Assembly (NCBI RefSeq): GCF_021117425.1
Contig: NZ_CP088298.1
Span: 682,001 to 746,000, forward strand
From: Brevibacterium zhoupengii
GTDB taxonomy: Bacteria; Actinomycetota; Actinomycetes; Actinomycetales; Brevibacteriaceae
Direction: 5' to 3'
Length of the DNA: 64,000 nt
Position numbers and translations under genes: made by a program. The notes under the pieces are model-generated. The model was given only the letters and a program-made list of their open reading frames with translations, was not told where the DNA came from and did not search any database. Shown here piece by piece: positions 7,835-16,077 of this stretch. Within the stretch, counting starts at the first letter, position 1; each line of letters begins with the position of its first letter.

Positions 7835-8998
7835 TTGACCCCCACAGTCCTCACTGTCTTCGGCACCAGGCCGGAAGCCATCAAGGTGGCCCCTCTCATT
7901 CGGACCATCGAGGCCAGCAGCTCCTTGCGCTCTCGCACTCTAGTCACCGCCCAGCACAGGGAGATGCTTGACCAGGTCAACGACCTCTTCGGCATCGTGC
8001 CCGACACGGACCTCAACATCATGGCCAAGGGCCAGACGCTCAACGGCATCGCCTCCCGAGTCATCGCTGAACTCGACTCCGTCCTGGCAGAGAACGCGCC
8101 AGATGCCGTCCTCGTCCAGGGTGACACGACGACCGTGATGGGAGCCTCGATCGCGGCGTTCAACCGCGGCATCCCCGTCATCCATCTCGAGGCAGGTCTG
8201 CGCTCGGGCAATCTCCACAGCCCCTTCCCCGAGGAGGCGAATCGCAAGCTGACAAGCCAGCTCTCAGCACTCCACCTCGCCCCGACCCCTCGTTCGCGCG
8301 ATAACCTTCTTGCCGAGGGCATCAGCCCCGCCGACGTCGTCGTCACCGGCAACACCGTCATCGATGCACTCCACCTCGCCGTGGACATGAACGTGGCCCC
8401 GACAGACCCGATCGTCGCGGACTTTGTGGCCGCCGACCGGCCGAAGCTGCTGGTCACCACGCACCGTCGGGAGAATCTGGGTTCGGCGATGGAGAACATC
8501 GGCGATGCCCTGGCAGAGCTTGCAGAGGCGCGGCCCGACCTCCTCATCCTCCTGCCCGCCCACCGCAACCCGCTTGTGCGCGAAGCTGTGCTTCCGCGGG
8601 TTGAGAAGTTCGACAACGTCCTCATCACGGAGCCGCTGTCTTATGGCGAGTTCACCACGGTCATGGCCTCTTCCGACGTGGTCCTCACGGACTCCGGCGG
8701 CATTCAGGAAGAGGCACCGAGCCTCGGCAAGCCCGTCCTCGTCATGCGCGAGAACACCGAACGACCCGAAGCCGTCGACGCAGGTTCCGTCAAGCTCGTC
8801 GGAACCGACAAGGACCTCATCATCGCCGAGGTGGCCCGACTCTTCGATGATTCGCTGGCCTACGATTCCATGGCCAAAGCAGTCAACCCCTACGGTGACG
8901 GTCGTGGGGCAGCACGCTCCGTGGCCGCGATCGAGGCACTGTTGGGAGTCGGGGACCGCACCGACGAGTTCTCCCCAGCAGCCGTCTTCGCCGGCTGA
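7835..8998 (+). CDS. wecB: UDP-N-acetylglucosamine 2-epimerase, non-hydrolysing
   Basis: This 387-residue enzyme interconverts UDP-GlcNAc and UDP-ManNAc. Family motifs are all present: FGTRPEAIK at the N-terminus, VQGDTTT, HLEAGLRS followed by PFPEEANR, THRREN, and the C-terminal DSGGIQEEAPSLGKPVL and RENTERPEA segments that bind the UDP. A TTG at 7835 is preferred because AGGAG sits five bases upstream; the alternative GTG at 7829 overlaps that ribosome site. Divergent wecC and the downstream glycosyltransferase support a role in making a ManNAc or ManNAcA building block for the surface polymer. Confidence 0.93.
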   Translation: MTPTVLTVFGTRPEAIKVAPLIRTIEASSSLRSRTLVTAQHREMLDQVNDLFGIVPDTDLNIMAKGQTLNGIASRVIAELDSVLAENAPDAVLVQGDTTTVMGASIAAFNRGIPVIHLEAGLRSGNLHSPFPEEANRKLTSQLSALHLAPTPRSRDNLLAEGISPADVVVTGNTVIDALHLAVDMNVAPTDPIVADFVAADRPKLLVTTHRRENLGSAMENIGDALAELAEARPDLLILLPAHRNPLVREAVLPRVEKFDNVLITEPLSYGEFTTVMASSDVVLTDSGGIQEEAPSLGKPVLVMRENTERPEAVDAGSVKLVGTDKDLIIAEVARLFDDSLAYDSMAKAVNPYGDGRGAARSVAAIEALLGVGDRTDEFSPAAVFAG

Positions 8999-9009
8999 CG
9001 GGCTAGACA

Positions 9010-10188
9010 ATGGCAGTTGAGGCGCGCACAGTCCTTGTCACTCGTATGGGTGTCGGAATTTTCGACCCCGTCTGGTGGAGAACCCGGCTCGGGCTCTTCA
9101 ACAGCATCACCGCCGCCAGCGTCGCGCACATGGGGGAGCGGGACCTGATCTGGGCGATCCTGGTCGATTCAGATCTTCCGTCGAACATCCTCGGCGATAT
9201 TCATGACGTCTTCGATGCCCACGGTCTGTCGGATCGGGTGCGGTTCCGCTTTGTTCCTGATCACTCTCGGCTCAGCGATACCGTCCGTGAAGCGATACGG
9301 GCAGAGGCGCACCCCCGTCGTCGCGTTCACGCGCAGATGCTCGATGACGACGACGCGATCTCCGCTCGCCTCCATGATGCGCACCTCGGGGTGTTCGAAC
9401 CGGACGCCAACGGTGCGCAGGTTGCGACCACGCCTCGAGGATTGGGCATCGACGCGCCACGGGGAAACTGCGGTGAACTCGTCTATCCCAGCCACGTGCC
9501 GAATTCCTCGTTCTTCGGCTTCGCTGATGAGGTCGGCGATCTCATGCTGTCCTCGCACCGTAAGTGGCTGCGAACGGCTGCCCAACGAGGCGGTCTTGCC
9601 CACAGCGTCGAATCGCCAACCGACGACTGGCTCTATCTCTACCACCGGCAGGGTGACGGGGAGTACGAGTCCCGTATCGCTCAATTCGGCGATGCAATGC
9701 GTGCTCTCGAGCAGGCGGACCTTGACCCGTTCGGGATCGACCTCGGTGCGTTCATAGCCAGCGTGCGCGATCATGAGTCGACCCCAGCGACGATGGGCCT
9801 GACTTGGCGGCGCACCCAACCCCAGCAGTACGAGCTGCTTGATCTGCGGAAACGGACGCAGGTGGTGAAGGAGAAGTGCATTCGGATCAATTCCGACATC
9901 TTCGGCGACTCCGAGCCGTTCTTCTATGCACGTTCCCCATTGCCGGGGAAGCGCATGAAACCCGGTCGCAACGAGTTCTTCGGAGTCGGCACTCCAGGGA
10001 CCCGAATCGAGCTCTGGGTCAGGGGCAGCAAGGACTTCAAGCAGATGGGTACAGCCGTATGCGACGCCGATGACGGCTCGTGGTCAATCGAGCAGGGCTT
10101 TCGCGCTTCCCGGTGGGGCATCGAACTGCGGCAGTTCGACGGTGACAATGCAGTGAATACGCTCTCTTACACTCTGCGCGTGGTCTGA
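9010..10188 (+). CDS. Putative rhamnosyl-transferase-family glycosyltransferase
   Basis: This 392-residue protein matches the pattern of the family annotated as putative rhamnosyl transferase: VLVTRMGVGI near the start, an early DSDLP, and RVHAQMLDDDDAI, where the acidic run (111-115) probably binds the metal and nucleotide sugar as a GT-A DxD motif. No signal peptide or membrane span, so it acts on the cytosolic face. It begins 11 bases after wecB and is probably co-transcribed with it. Its 3' end overlaps the convergent hydrolase gene by 22 bases. The transferred sugar cannot be told from sequence. Confidence 0.75.
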   Translation: MAVEARTVLVTRMGVGIFDPVWWRTRLGLFNSITAASVAHMGERDLIWAILVDSDLPSNILGDIHDVFDAHGLSDRVRFRFVPDHSRLSDTVREAIRAEAHPRRRVHAQMLDDDDAISARLHDAHLGVFEPDANGAQVATTPRGLGIDAPRGNCGELVYPSHVPNSSFFGFADEVGDLMLSSHRKWLRTAAQRGGLAHSVESPTDDWLYLYHRQGDGEYESRIAQFGDAMRALEQADLDPFGIDLGAFIASVRDHESTPATMGLTWRRTQPQQYELLDLRKRTQVVKEKCIRINSDIFGDSEPFFYARSPLPGKRMKPGRNEFFGVGTPGTRIELWVRGSKDFKQMGTAVCDADDGSWSIEQGFRASRWGIELRQFDGDNAVNTLSYTLRVV

Positions 10189-12086
10189 GGCCGCTGGCCG
10201 GGGAGAGCACCCTCGATGACCTCTTCGAGGATCTGCCCGAGCTGGCCACGCGGTGGGGGAACGTGCCCCTCGCCGGCGTCGACGAGCAGTGAAGAGACAC
10301 GATGGTCCTGTGGCAGGGCATCCATGAACGGCGCATAGTGGTTGTCCATGTGATCGGCATCGCCAGAGTTCTGCACATAGACCACCTGATTGTCGACCGG
10401 CTCCTGATAGAGCTCACGCACATCAGTGCAGATCGACAGCTCATCGAGGGCCCTTCCATCCCAAGCATAGCTGAGATATCGGTTGACGATCGCGGGCACG
10501 TACGCTCCGATCATCGTCTGCGGGTTGACCGGGACAGCGATGGAGCCGGGGAACTTCGTGGCATAGAACAGTGAGGCGAATCCGCCTCCGGAGGCACCGA
10601 AGAAGATGAGACGCTGCTCGGGCCGGATGAACCTGGAAATGATCGCAGCCAGTTCATCCTGCAACGCCGGCTGATGCTTGTTGCCGGCGTACCAGCCGAG
10701 TTTCAGCCGCTGGTCGACATAGAGGGAGGGGTCGCTGATGAAAAGACGGTTCGCCTTGAGGTGTTCGGAGAAGGTGGCTCCTGAGAATAACGGATACCGT
10801 TTGACCACCTTCGTGATCGCGGGATGGAAGAACACAACAGTCGTGTCAAAGCCTCTGTCATCGAAGCGCAGATCGACCGGCATTCCGCCGACTGTGAAGG
10901 AGTAGGTGCTCGAATCCGCCGAGGTTGGGCCATCGAAGGAACCAACGGAATCGAACTCATGATGCCCCTGCTTCGGCACCGATCGCATCGACAGTGCACT
11001 GCGAACGCGGTCCCGATCACTCGGCGCCGCGGTGTTCAGGAGCGCCCGTGACTCATCGAAGAATCCCGAGGCCACGAGGTGGTCCATGAGCCGTACCCTC
11101 AGCTGCGAAGTTGTCCGAGGGGTTCCGCGGAACCGCAGGACCCGCGAGAAGGCACGAATGGAGCTCTGCGCGGACAGCAGAGCAGCTGATTCAGTGCGGA
11201 AAGCTTCGACGAGCTCGGCTCGATGAGTGCTCAGTGCCGGTGAGTCGTAGAGATCGAGCAAGCCCACCGCCGAGGCGACAGCGGCCACATCATCAACTGT
11301 TCCCAACACCAGGTCCTCAGCAGGACCCGCGTCGAGGAGTTCACCGCCTCCTGCGGTGATGAGCGCGTACCGACCCGAATAGTTGGGTGTGGCGATGACA
11401 GGGTTGAGGCCCTCCGACCTCTCAGGTGACAGGCACTCCAGAAGGCTGGGAACAGCGGCCGTTGACTCAGCCAGCAGAATCGGCACGACGGGCAGCAACC
11501 GGATGATCGGGAGGATGGAGCGCAGAGTGCGCAGAGACTCGTCTGCGCTCCCGACCTTGATCGTCAGCACGTCGTGATGGATGCCGACAGGCTCGCTGTC
11601 TAACCTCGTGATCAGATCGGAGAGCCAACCAGTCGTGGACTCGTGATTGTCCTCCGCAATCTGGACCTGACCGTCATCGTTGATTCCCAGAGAAAACCGG
11701 CTGCGCGCGGAAGCGAGGGCGGAGGTATTAGCTGTCGGTGGCATCAGCCTGAGCTCGGTCAATCGACGTCGCTGCCACGGTTTTGCCCCGGCCGATAGAG
11801 CATGGTCTGCGAGGAATCGGGCCGCCTCTGTATGCCCTCTGGTGCTGAGCACGAGAGACACAAAGCGGGCGCGGTTGGGCGATCCCTCGAGAGCCGCGCA
11901 GCGGAACAGGATTCGGCATGCGAGATTCGACCATGCGACTTCGCTGAGTTCTCCGGAGATCTTCTGCGCAAGGATGCTGAAGTCGGTTTCGGGCTCGGCC
12001 AGGAGAGCGCTCGACCTCTCAATGGCTGCAAGCAATGAAGCATGCGAGGTCTGCGGGTCCTGAGCCAACTGAGTGGGGTCACTCAT
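10167..12086 (-). CDS. Alpha/beta-hydrolase-fold protein with large helical N-terminal region
   Basis: This is a 639-residue protein. The first 330 or so residues are alpha-helical and leucine/alanine-rich with no recognised family. The C-terminal 250 residues have a serine-hydrolase layout: nucleophile elbow GASGGG (about 497-502), a candidate acid in GDADHMDNH (about 575) and a candidate histidine in GEGHVPPP (about 607). No signal peptide. It overlaps the next hydrolase gene by 8 bases at its start and lies between glycosyltransferase genes. By analogy with Asp2-type hydrolase-fold proteins of glycosylation/export systems it might add or remove acyl groups on a glycan; this is inference. 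The related domain recurs at 12079 and 34964. Confidence 0.6.
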   Translation of the reverse strand: MSDPTQLAQDPQTSHASLLAAIERSSALLAEPETDFSILAQKISGELSEVAWSNLACRILFRCAALEGSPNRARFVSLVLSTRGHTEAARFLADHALSAGAKPWQRRRLTELRLMPPTANTSALASARSRFSLGINDDGQVQIAEDNHESTTGWLSDLITRLDSEPVGIHHDVLTIKVGSADESLRTLRSILPIIRLLPVVPILLAESTAAVPSLLECLSPERSEGLNPVIATPNYSGRYALITAGGGELLDAGPAEDLVLGTVDDVAAVASAVGLLDLYDSPALSTHRAELVEAFRTESAALLSAQSSIRAFSRVLRFRGTPRTTSQLRVRLMDHLVASGFFDESRALLNTAAPSDRDRVRSALSMRSVPKQGHHEFDSVGSFDGPTSADSSTYSFTVGGMPVDLRFDDRGFDTTVVFFHPAITKVVKRYPLFSGATFSEHLKANRLFISDPSLYVDQRLKLGWYAGNKHQPALQDELAAIISRFIRPEQRLIFFGASGGGFASLFYATKFPGSIAVPVNPQTMIGAYVPAIVNRYLSYAWDGRALDELSICTDVRELYQEPVDNQVVYVQNSGDADHMDNHYAPFMDALPQDHRVSSLLVDAGEGHVPPPRGQLGQILEEVIEGALPGQRPQTTRRV

Positions 12087-12948
12087 GCGCTGGGACCAGT
12101 TCGTTCAGAAGTGTGTTGATTTCTGTGATGGTTGTCGGCTTCGGCAAAGGGGTATGTCCTGCGGTGGGGTCGACGTAGACGGAGATGTCGATTCGTGGTT
12201 GCGCGCTCGCTGCCCCGGCTCCAACTGCAGAGACGAGCGCCGGCAGCTGTTTGTCGGCATCGTTGTCGCTGGCGGCATTGACGAAGTATCGGGTGCGGGG
12301 AGTGTTCTCAAACTCGGAGAAGGCTCGCGCCGCCGATGTTCGGTCAGGGTGGTTCTGTGCGATCACCGCCGGTTCTTGGCCTTCGTAGGTGTTCTGACAG
12401 ATCGTCTCCACGTTCTGCGGTTCATAGAGCGTCCAATCGATCTGGGCGTTATTCACCAGTGCACGGGACCCGATGTCGCGGGCGGCGATCTGGAGAGCCT
12501 GAAAGCCGCCTGCGCTGCTGCCGAAGTACACCCGCTTGGACGAGGGTATTCCCAATGCGGTGGCCACAGAGAAAGCCGTCTGCGCCATCGCTGGGATCGC
12601 ATACGCGCCGACGTGCCCCTGCCCCCACCCGATGGAGATCTGATTATCGGAGCGAAGTGTCGGATCGGCGAGAAAGAGGACATCAGAGTTGATGTCATGA
12701 ACCCAGGTGCTGCGTTGGAAGACCTCGGCCGGGTTCTTCGCCCTCTTTCGGCGAACAGCACCATTGAACGCAATCAGCAGGGTGCCGGTGGATTCGGAAC
12801 GGCACCACAGCATAGCGGGCACTGAGACTGTCCCTGCCAGGAAATCGAAGCGTTGAAAACGCCCAGGACGTCGAGTCACAGGGTCACCGGGCAGAAGCGT
12901 TCCGAGCTTGTCTATGGGCGGTGCTGTGACTTCCTCAGTCTCAACCAT
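12079..12948 (-). CDS. Alpha/beta-hydrolase-fold protein, compact paralogue
   Basis: This 289-residue protein has the same catalytic layout as its downstream neighbour but no helical extension: VYFGSSAGGFQAL (nucleophile serine near 143), SDNDADKQ (candidate acid near 231) and TAGHTPLPK (candidate base near 264). It lacks a signal peptide. It overlaps both neighbours by 8 bases, so it is translated in an operon with the two-domain glycosyltransferase upstream and the larger hydrolase downstream. The likely chemistry is ester hydrolysis or acyl transfer on a sugar intermediate; substrate unknown. Confidence 0.6.
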   Translation of the reverse strand: MVETEEVTAPPIDKLGTLLPGDPVTRRPGRFQRFDFLAGTVSVPAMLWCRSESTGTLLIAFNGAVRRKRAKNPAEVFQRSTWVHDINSDVLFLADPTLRSDNQISIGWGQGHVGAYAIPAMAQTAFSVATALGIPSSKRVYFGSSAGGFQALQIAARDIGSRALVNNAQIDWTLYEPQNVETICQNTYEGQEPAVIAQNHPDRTSAARAFSEFENTPRTRYFVNAASDNDADKQLPALVSAVGAGAASAQPRIDISVYVDPTAGHTPLPKPTTITEINTLLNELVPAHE

Positions 12949-15595
12949 GTGCCGTTGAGTGGAATGTAGCGAGCTCCGGGTCCGCCCATGTGGACTTGCC
13001 GTAGAACCGGGTCAGACGACGGATCAGCGATCGGCACACGGCTTGGTCTTCTGGTGCGACGAAATCGAGCTTCTTCACGAACCACCCCTTGACGAAGGGC
13101 TCGAGCCGTTTCGCGTTGTAGTCCTCAAGCAGGCCCACGTCCCGTAGCCAGGTGGCACGGTGCTCTTCCAACGGCAGATACTTCTCGTAGAAGCGGGGCC
13201 CGATGGCGTTGACCGTCGAGTTCGTCACTGCTGCGTAGTAGGTGTGGATGGCCGTGTTCGTCAGGCCGATTCGACTGGCATGGAAGAGCATCTGCTGGAA
13301 GAAGTAGGAATCCTGCCCGACAGCACCGACCGGCTGGTAGATGCCCAGACCCTTGAGCCACCGGGTATCGGCGACAAGGGCTTGGATGCTCATCGGCTGG
13401 AACTTCACTCGGGAGAGAGCATTGTCGCCCAGCTCCCCGTCCTCGCCGACGACGGGACGCAGGATCGGCGCGTTCTTCACTGTGATGCGTTTGTCCTTGA
13501 ACCGGACCATGTTGCCGATCGCGAACTGATACTCGTTGTCCTTGACCATCTCGAGGAGCTCGGCGAAGCCGTCGTTCGTCTGCTCGTTATCGGGGTCGAG
13601 ATACGTCACATACGGGGTGCGAGTGAGTTCGAGACCTTTGTTCCGCGGTCGAGAGGCACTTCCGGACCCACCGGGCGGGAACCGGTGCACGCGAACGTTG
13701 GGATAGGCGCAATCAAGTTCGTCGAGGATCGCCACAGTCTCCAGATCGGTCGACCCATCATCGATGAGGAGCACCTCGGCGCGATCGAAGATCGAGGACC
13801 TGCGCAGAGACTCGAAGCATTTGAACTTCAGGTGCGGGCCGTTGTTGTACACCGGTACGACGACACTGATCTCAGGCTCGGCCGTGACAGTGCTGGACTC
13901 GACGCGCTCAGCCGTGAGATCGGAGGCAATGGCCAAGGTCGTACGGTGCCCATCAGCAACCTCGCCGAGGCGGGTCCCCGGCTGTGCCCACACGGCCCGA
14001 ATCTGCTGGTAGGCTTCGTCGGTCGTGGACCGTTCCGTGGGCTCGACGTATTCAAAGAGATCGTCTGAGGTGTCGACCGGTCGCACGAGAACCTCGTCGA
14101 CGTCTGAATACCGGAACGCATTGACCACGTCCTGGACCAGGTGCGGGCCTGCCGACAGGCTTCCTGCCAGATCAAGTACGACGTCCCCATCGATTCCTGC
14201 GACCTGGCTGCCGCCCATGGCGGCGAGCAGCGCCAAAGGACCCGCATAGGTCTGGCTCGCGCGGAACTCGTCGAACTCCTGCGCGGAGAGGCCCGCGACG
14301 TAGACGGTGTGCTCGGCTGCACCGGTGCTCAGTCCCATCGCCTCGGCGATCGTATCGATCCGGTCGAAAGCCGTGTTGTCGGTGAACGCATGCCGGATGC
14401 CTGCGACCTGTGCCTGCCGGATGCTCGACTGAGTCAGTGCCTGATAGGTCTGCTTCATGTCGAGGACGCTGTCGGGAATGCACACCTGCGGGTGGAGCGA
14501 ATTCATGCCAGCGTTGTAGTTGGACACGACGAAGGTGCCCATCGCCTGGAGCTCGATGACACGGTTGGCGTACATGCTCTGGCTGGCAGCGACCGAGTTG
14601 AGATTGATGCTCACCGGCAGCAGCCGCTGGAGGCCCAATAGCACCTCATGATCGAGCGGGCGGTGCAGATGCGGAAGATAGCGCTCAGGGAAGAGGTAGC
14701 GTTCGGGGTTCGCGAAGCGCTCCTCGTCCAGTTCCAGATTCCGGTCGACGATCGTGAGATCAGCCCCGGCTTCGAGGAGCCCGTCGAAGATCCGCAGGGC
14801 GGCAGATTTGCGCTCAGGGTATTTGTGTTCCAGCCAAGAGCCAGCGAACACGAACTCTCGTCCCTGATGGCGCATGCTGCCCAGCGGATTGTGGTGGACG
14901 AAGTTGACCGCGAAGGGCAACACGGATACAGGCACTTCTGGACTGAGGTAGCTGCGGTATTTGGGAACGCATTCGACCGCGCTCGTAAACACGTGATCGG
15001 CCAGCTTTGCCAACGATGCGAAACGCGCGTAGTTCGGGGGATCCTCTTTCGAGTAGAACGCAATCGGGATTCCGTGTTCCCGGGCCAGAGGCACGATTGA
15101 CGTCTCCAGCGCATGCCTGGCCGGTGAACCGGACAGTGCGACGTTGAACCATTCGTCGTCAAGCCCACGCCATGCTGAGGTGATGAGCAGAAGGTCAAGA
15201 TCCGCAATCTGCTCTTCACCGCTCTCGGGGTCGAGCGGCACGAAGCGTGCTGCATCTTTGAGCGAGTCGTAGAGGAAACGGTCGGCGATGATGCCGATGC
15301 GCAGATTGCGTCGGGTGTCCCAACGTTGACCGGTGACGACAGGCAGCTTCTGCGACTCGGCGATGAGGCCCGAGATCTTGTCTTCGACCGGGGCTGCGAA
15401 GGACGAGTAGCGCTCGAGGTATTCGGCCCTGGTCCTCGCCTGCTCCAGGTACGGGTGGTGACCGAGCAGTCCGTCGAGGAAATAGCCGGAGATCGTGTGC
15501 TCGTGGAGGGCCTTCTGCCGGGTCCGCAGCGACTTGAGCTCCTGGACTCGCTGCCCGATCTGATCCTGTCTGCGCTTGACCTCGGAGTCCTTCAC
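12941..15595 (-). CDS. Two-domain glycosyltransferase: CgeB-like GT plus GT2
   Basis: This 884-residue cytosolic protein opens with a short coiled-coil. It continues with a CgeB/DUF3880-like GT-B half, marked by YSKEDPPNYARF near residue 182 and a later sequence of ERYLFPERYLPHL and AMGTFVVSNYNAGM, and ends in a GT2 domain beginning ISVVVPVYNN near 575 with LIDDGS and YLDPDNEQ as the nucleotide-sugar and metal motifs. I choose the GTG at 15595 because it forms a GTGA overlap with the stop of the coiled-coil gene; an ATG at 15649 would add 18 basic residues and overlap that gene by 58 bases. Two catalytic domains suggest it adds two sugars in turn. Confidence 0.8.
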   Translation of the reverse strand: MKDSEVKRRQDQIGQRVQELKSLRTRQKALHEHTISGYFLDGLLGHHPYLEQARTRAEYLERYSSFAAPVEDKISGLIAESQKLPVVTGQRWDTRRNLRIGIIADRFLYDSLKDAARFVPLDPESGEEQIADLDLLLITSAWRGLDDEWFNVALSGSPARHALETSIVPLAREHGIPIAFYSKEDPPNYARFASLAKLADHVFTSAVECVPKYRSYLSPEVPVSVLPFAVNFVHHNPLGSMRHQGREFVFAGSWLEHKYPERKSAALRIFDGLLEAGADLTIVDRNLELDEERFANPERYLFPERYLPHLHRPLDHEVLLGLQRLLPVSINLNSVAASQSMYANRVIELQAMGTFVVSNYNAGMNSLHPQVCIPDSVLDMKQTYQALTQSSIRQAQVAGIRHAFTDNTAFDRIDTIAEAMGLSTGAAEHTVYVAGLSAQEFDEFRASQTYAGPLALLAAMGGSQVAGIDGDVVLDLAGSLSAGPHLVQDVVNAFRYSDVDEVLVRPVDTSDDLFEYVEPTERSTTDEAYQQIRAVWAQPGTRLGEVADGHRTTLAIASDLTAERVESSTVTAEPEISVVVPVYNNGPHLKFKCFESLRRSSIFDRAEVLLIDDGSTDLETVAILDELDCAYPNVRVHRFPPGGSGSASRPRNKGLELTRTPYVTYLDPDNEQTNDGFAELLEMVKDNEYQFAIGNMVRFKDKRITVKNAPILRPVVGEDGELGDNALSRVKFQPMSIQALVADTRWLKGLGIYQPVGAVGQDSYFFQQMLFHASRIGLTNTAIHTYYAAVTNSTVNAIGPRFYEKYLPLEEHRATWLRDVGLLEDYNAKRLEPFVKGWFVKKLDFVAPEDQAVCRSLIRRLTRFYGKSTWADPELATFHSTAHG

Positions 15596-15927
15596 TTGAC
15601 GGACCCTTCGAGGCGAGTGCCGTTGCCGTTGGGGCGACGCAGTCTCCAATAGGCTCGCTGGACCCGCATGGCCTTGGACTCGAGGAGGCGCTCCAGGCGT
15701 TCCGTCACCGAGGCGAGCTTCGCGTCTCGTTTCGCCACTACGGCCTTCAGTCGAGCGATCTCCTTCTCACGCTTGCGGATGCCACCGAGCAGCTTCGACT
15801 CACGATCGTATGCCGTGATGAGTTCCTGTGTGAGATCAACGTTCGACTTCGACGCTTCATCGACGATTGCGGCGACATTGCGTCGGATGACGTCGACACC
15901 CTCGGTTTCCTTCGTAGCGATTTTCAA
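15592..15927 (-). CDS. Small coiled-coil protein in glycosyltransferase operon
   Basis: This 111-residue protein is mostly charged heptad-like helix (about 25-95), ending in a basic tail (RVQRAYWRLRRPNGNG). The start is a TTG at 15927 with GGAG five bases upstream. Its stop overlaps the GTG start of the two-domain glycosyltransferase. The glycosyltransferase itself begins with a coiled-coil, so the two may pair as a scaffold or a length-control partner; this is inference. No family recognised. Confidence 0.6.
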   Translation of the reverse strand: MKIATKETEGVDVIRRNVAAIVDEASKSNVDLTQELITAYDRESKLLGGIRKREKEIARLKAVVAKRDAKLASVTERLERLLESKAMRVQRAYWRLRRPNGNGTRLEGSVK

Positions 15928-16077
15928 GTGGGCTCCAGGTTCGCTTCCACTGCGGATTCTTCACAGCTCTCAGCCACGCTACTGGCGGAAACCAGGCGAC
16001 AGTGCTGGTTTCATCAACAGTTCACTCTCCACTCATGAAGAGTTCCCCGGCACCCCTAGGCAAGTGCTCGAGAAGGC

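Noticed and set aside
13160-14068. A 302-codon plus-strand frame opposite the 884-residue glycosyltransferase gene
   Set aside because: It lies wholly inside a gene with clear GT2 and CgeB-like motifs and has no ribosome site or recognisable domain.
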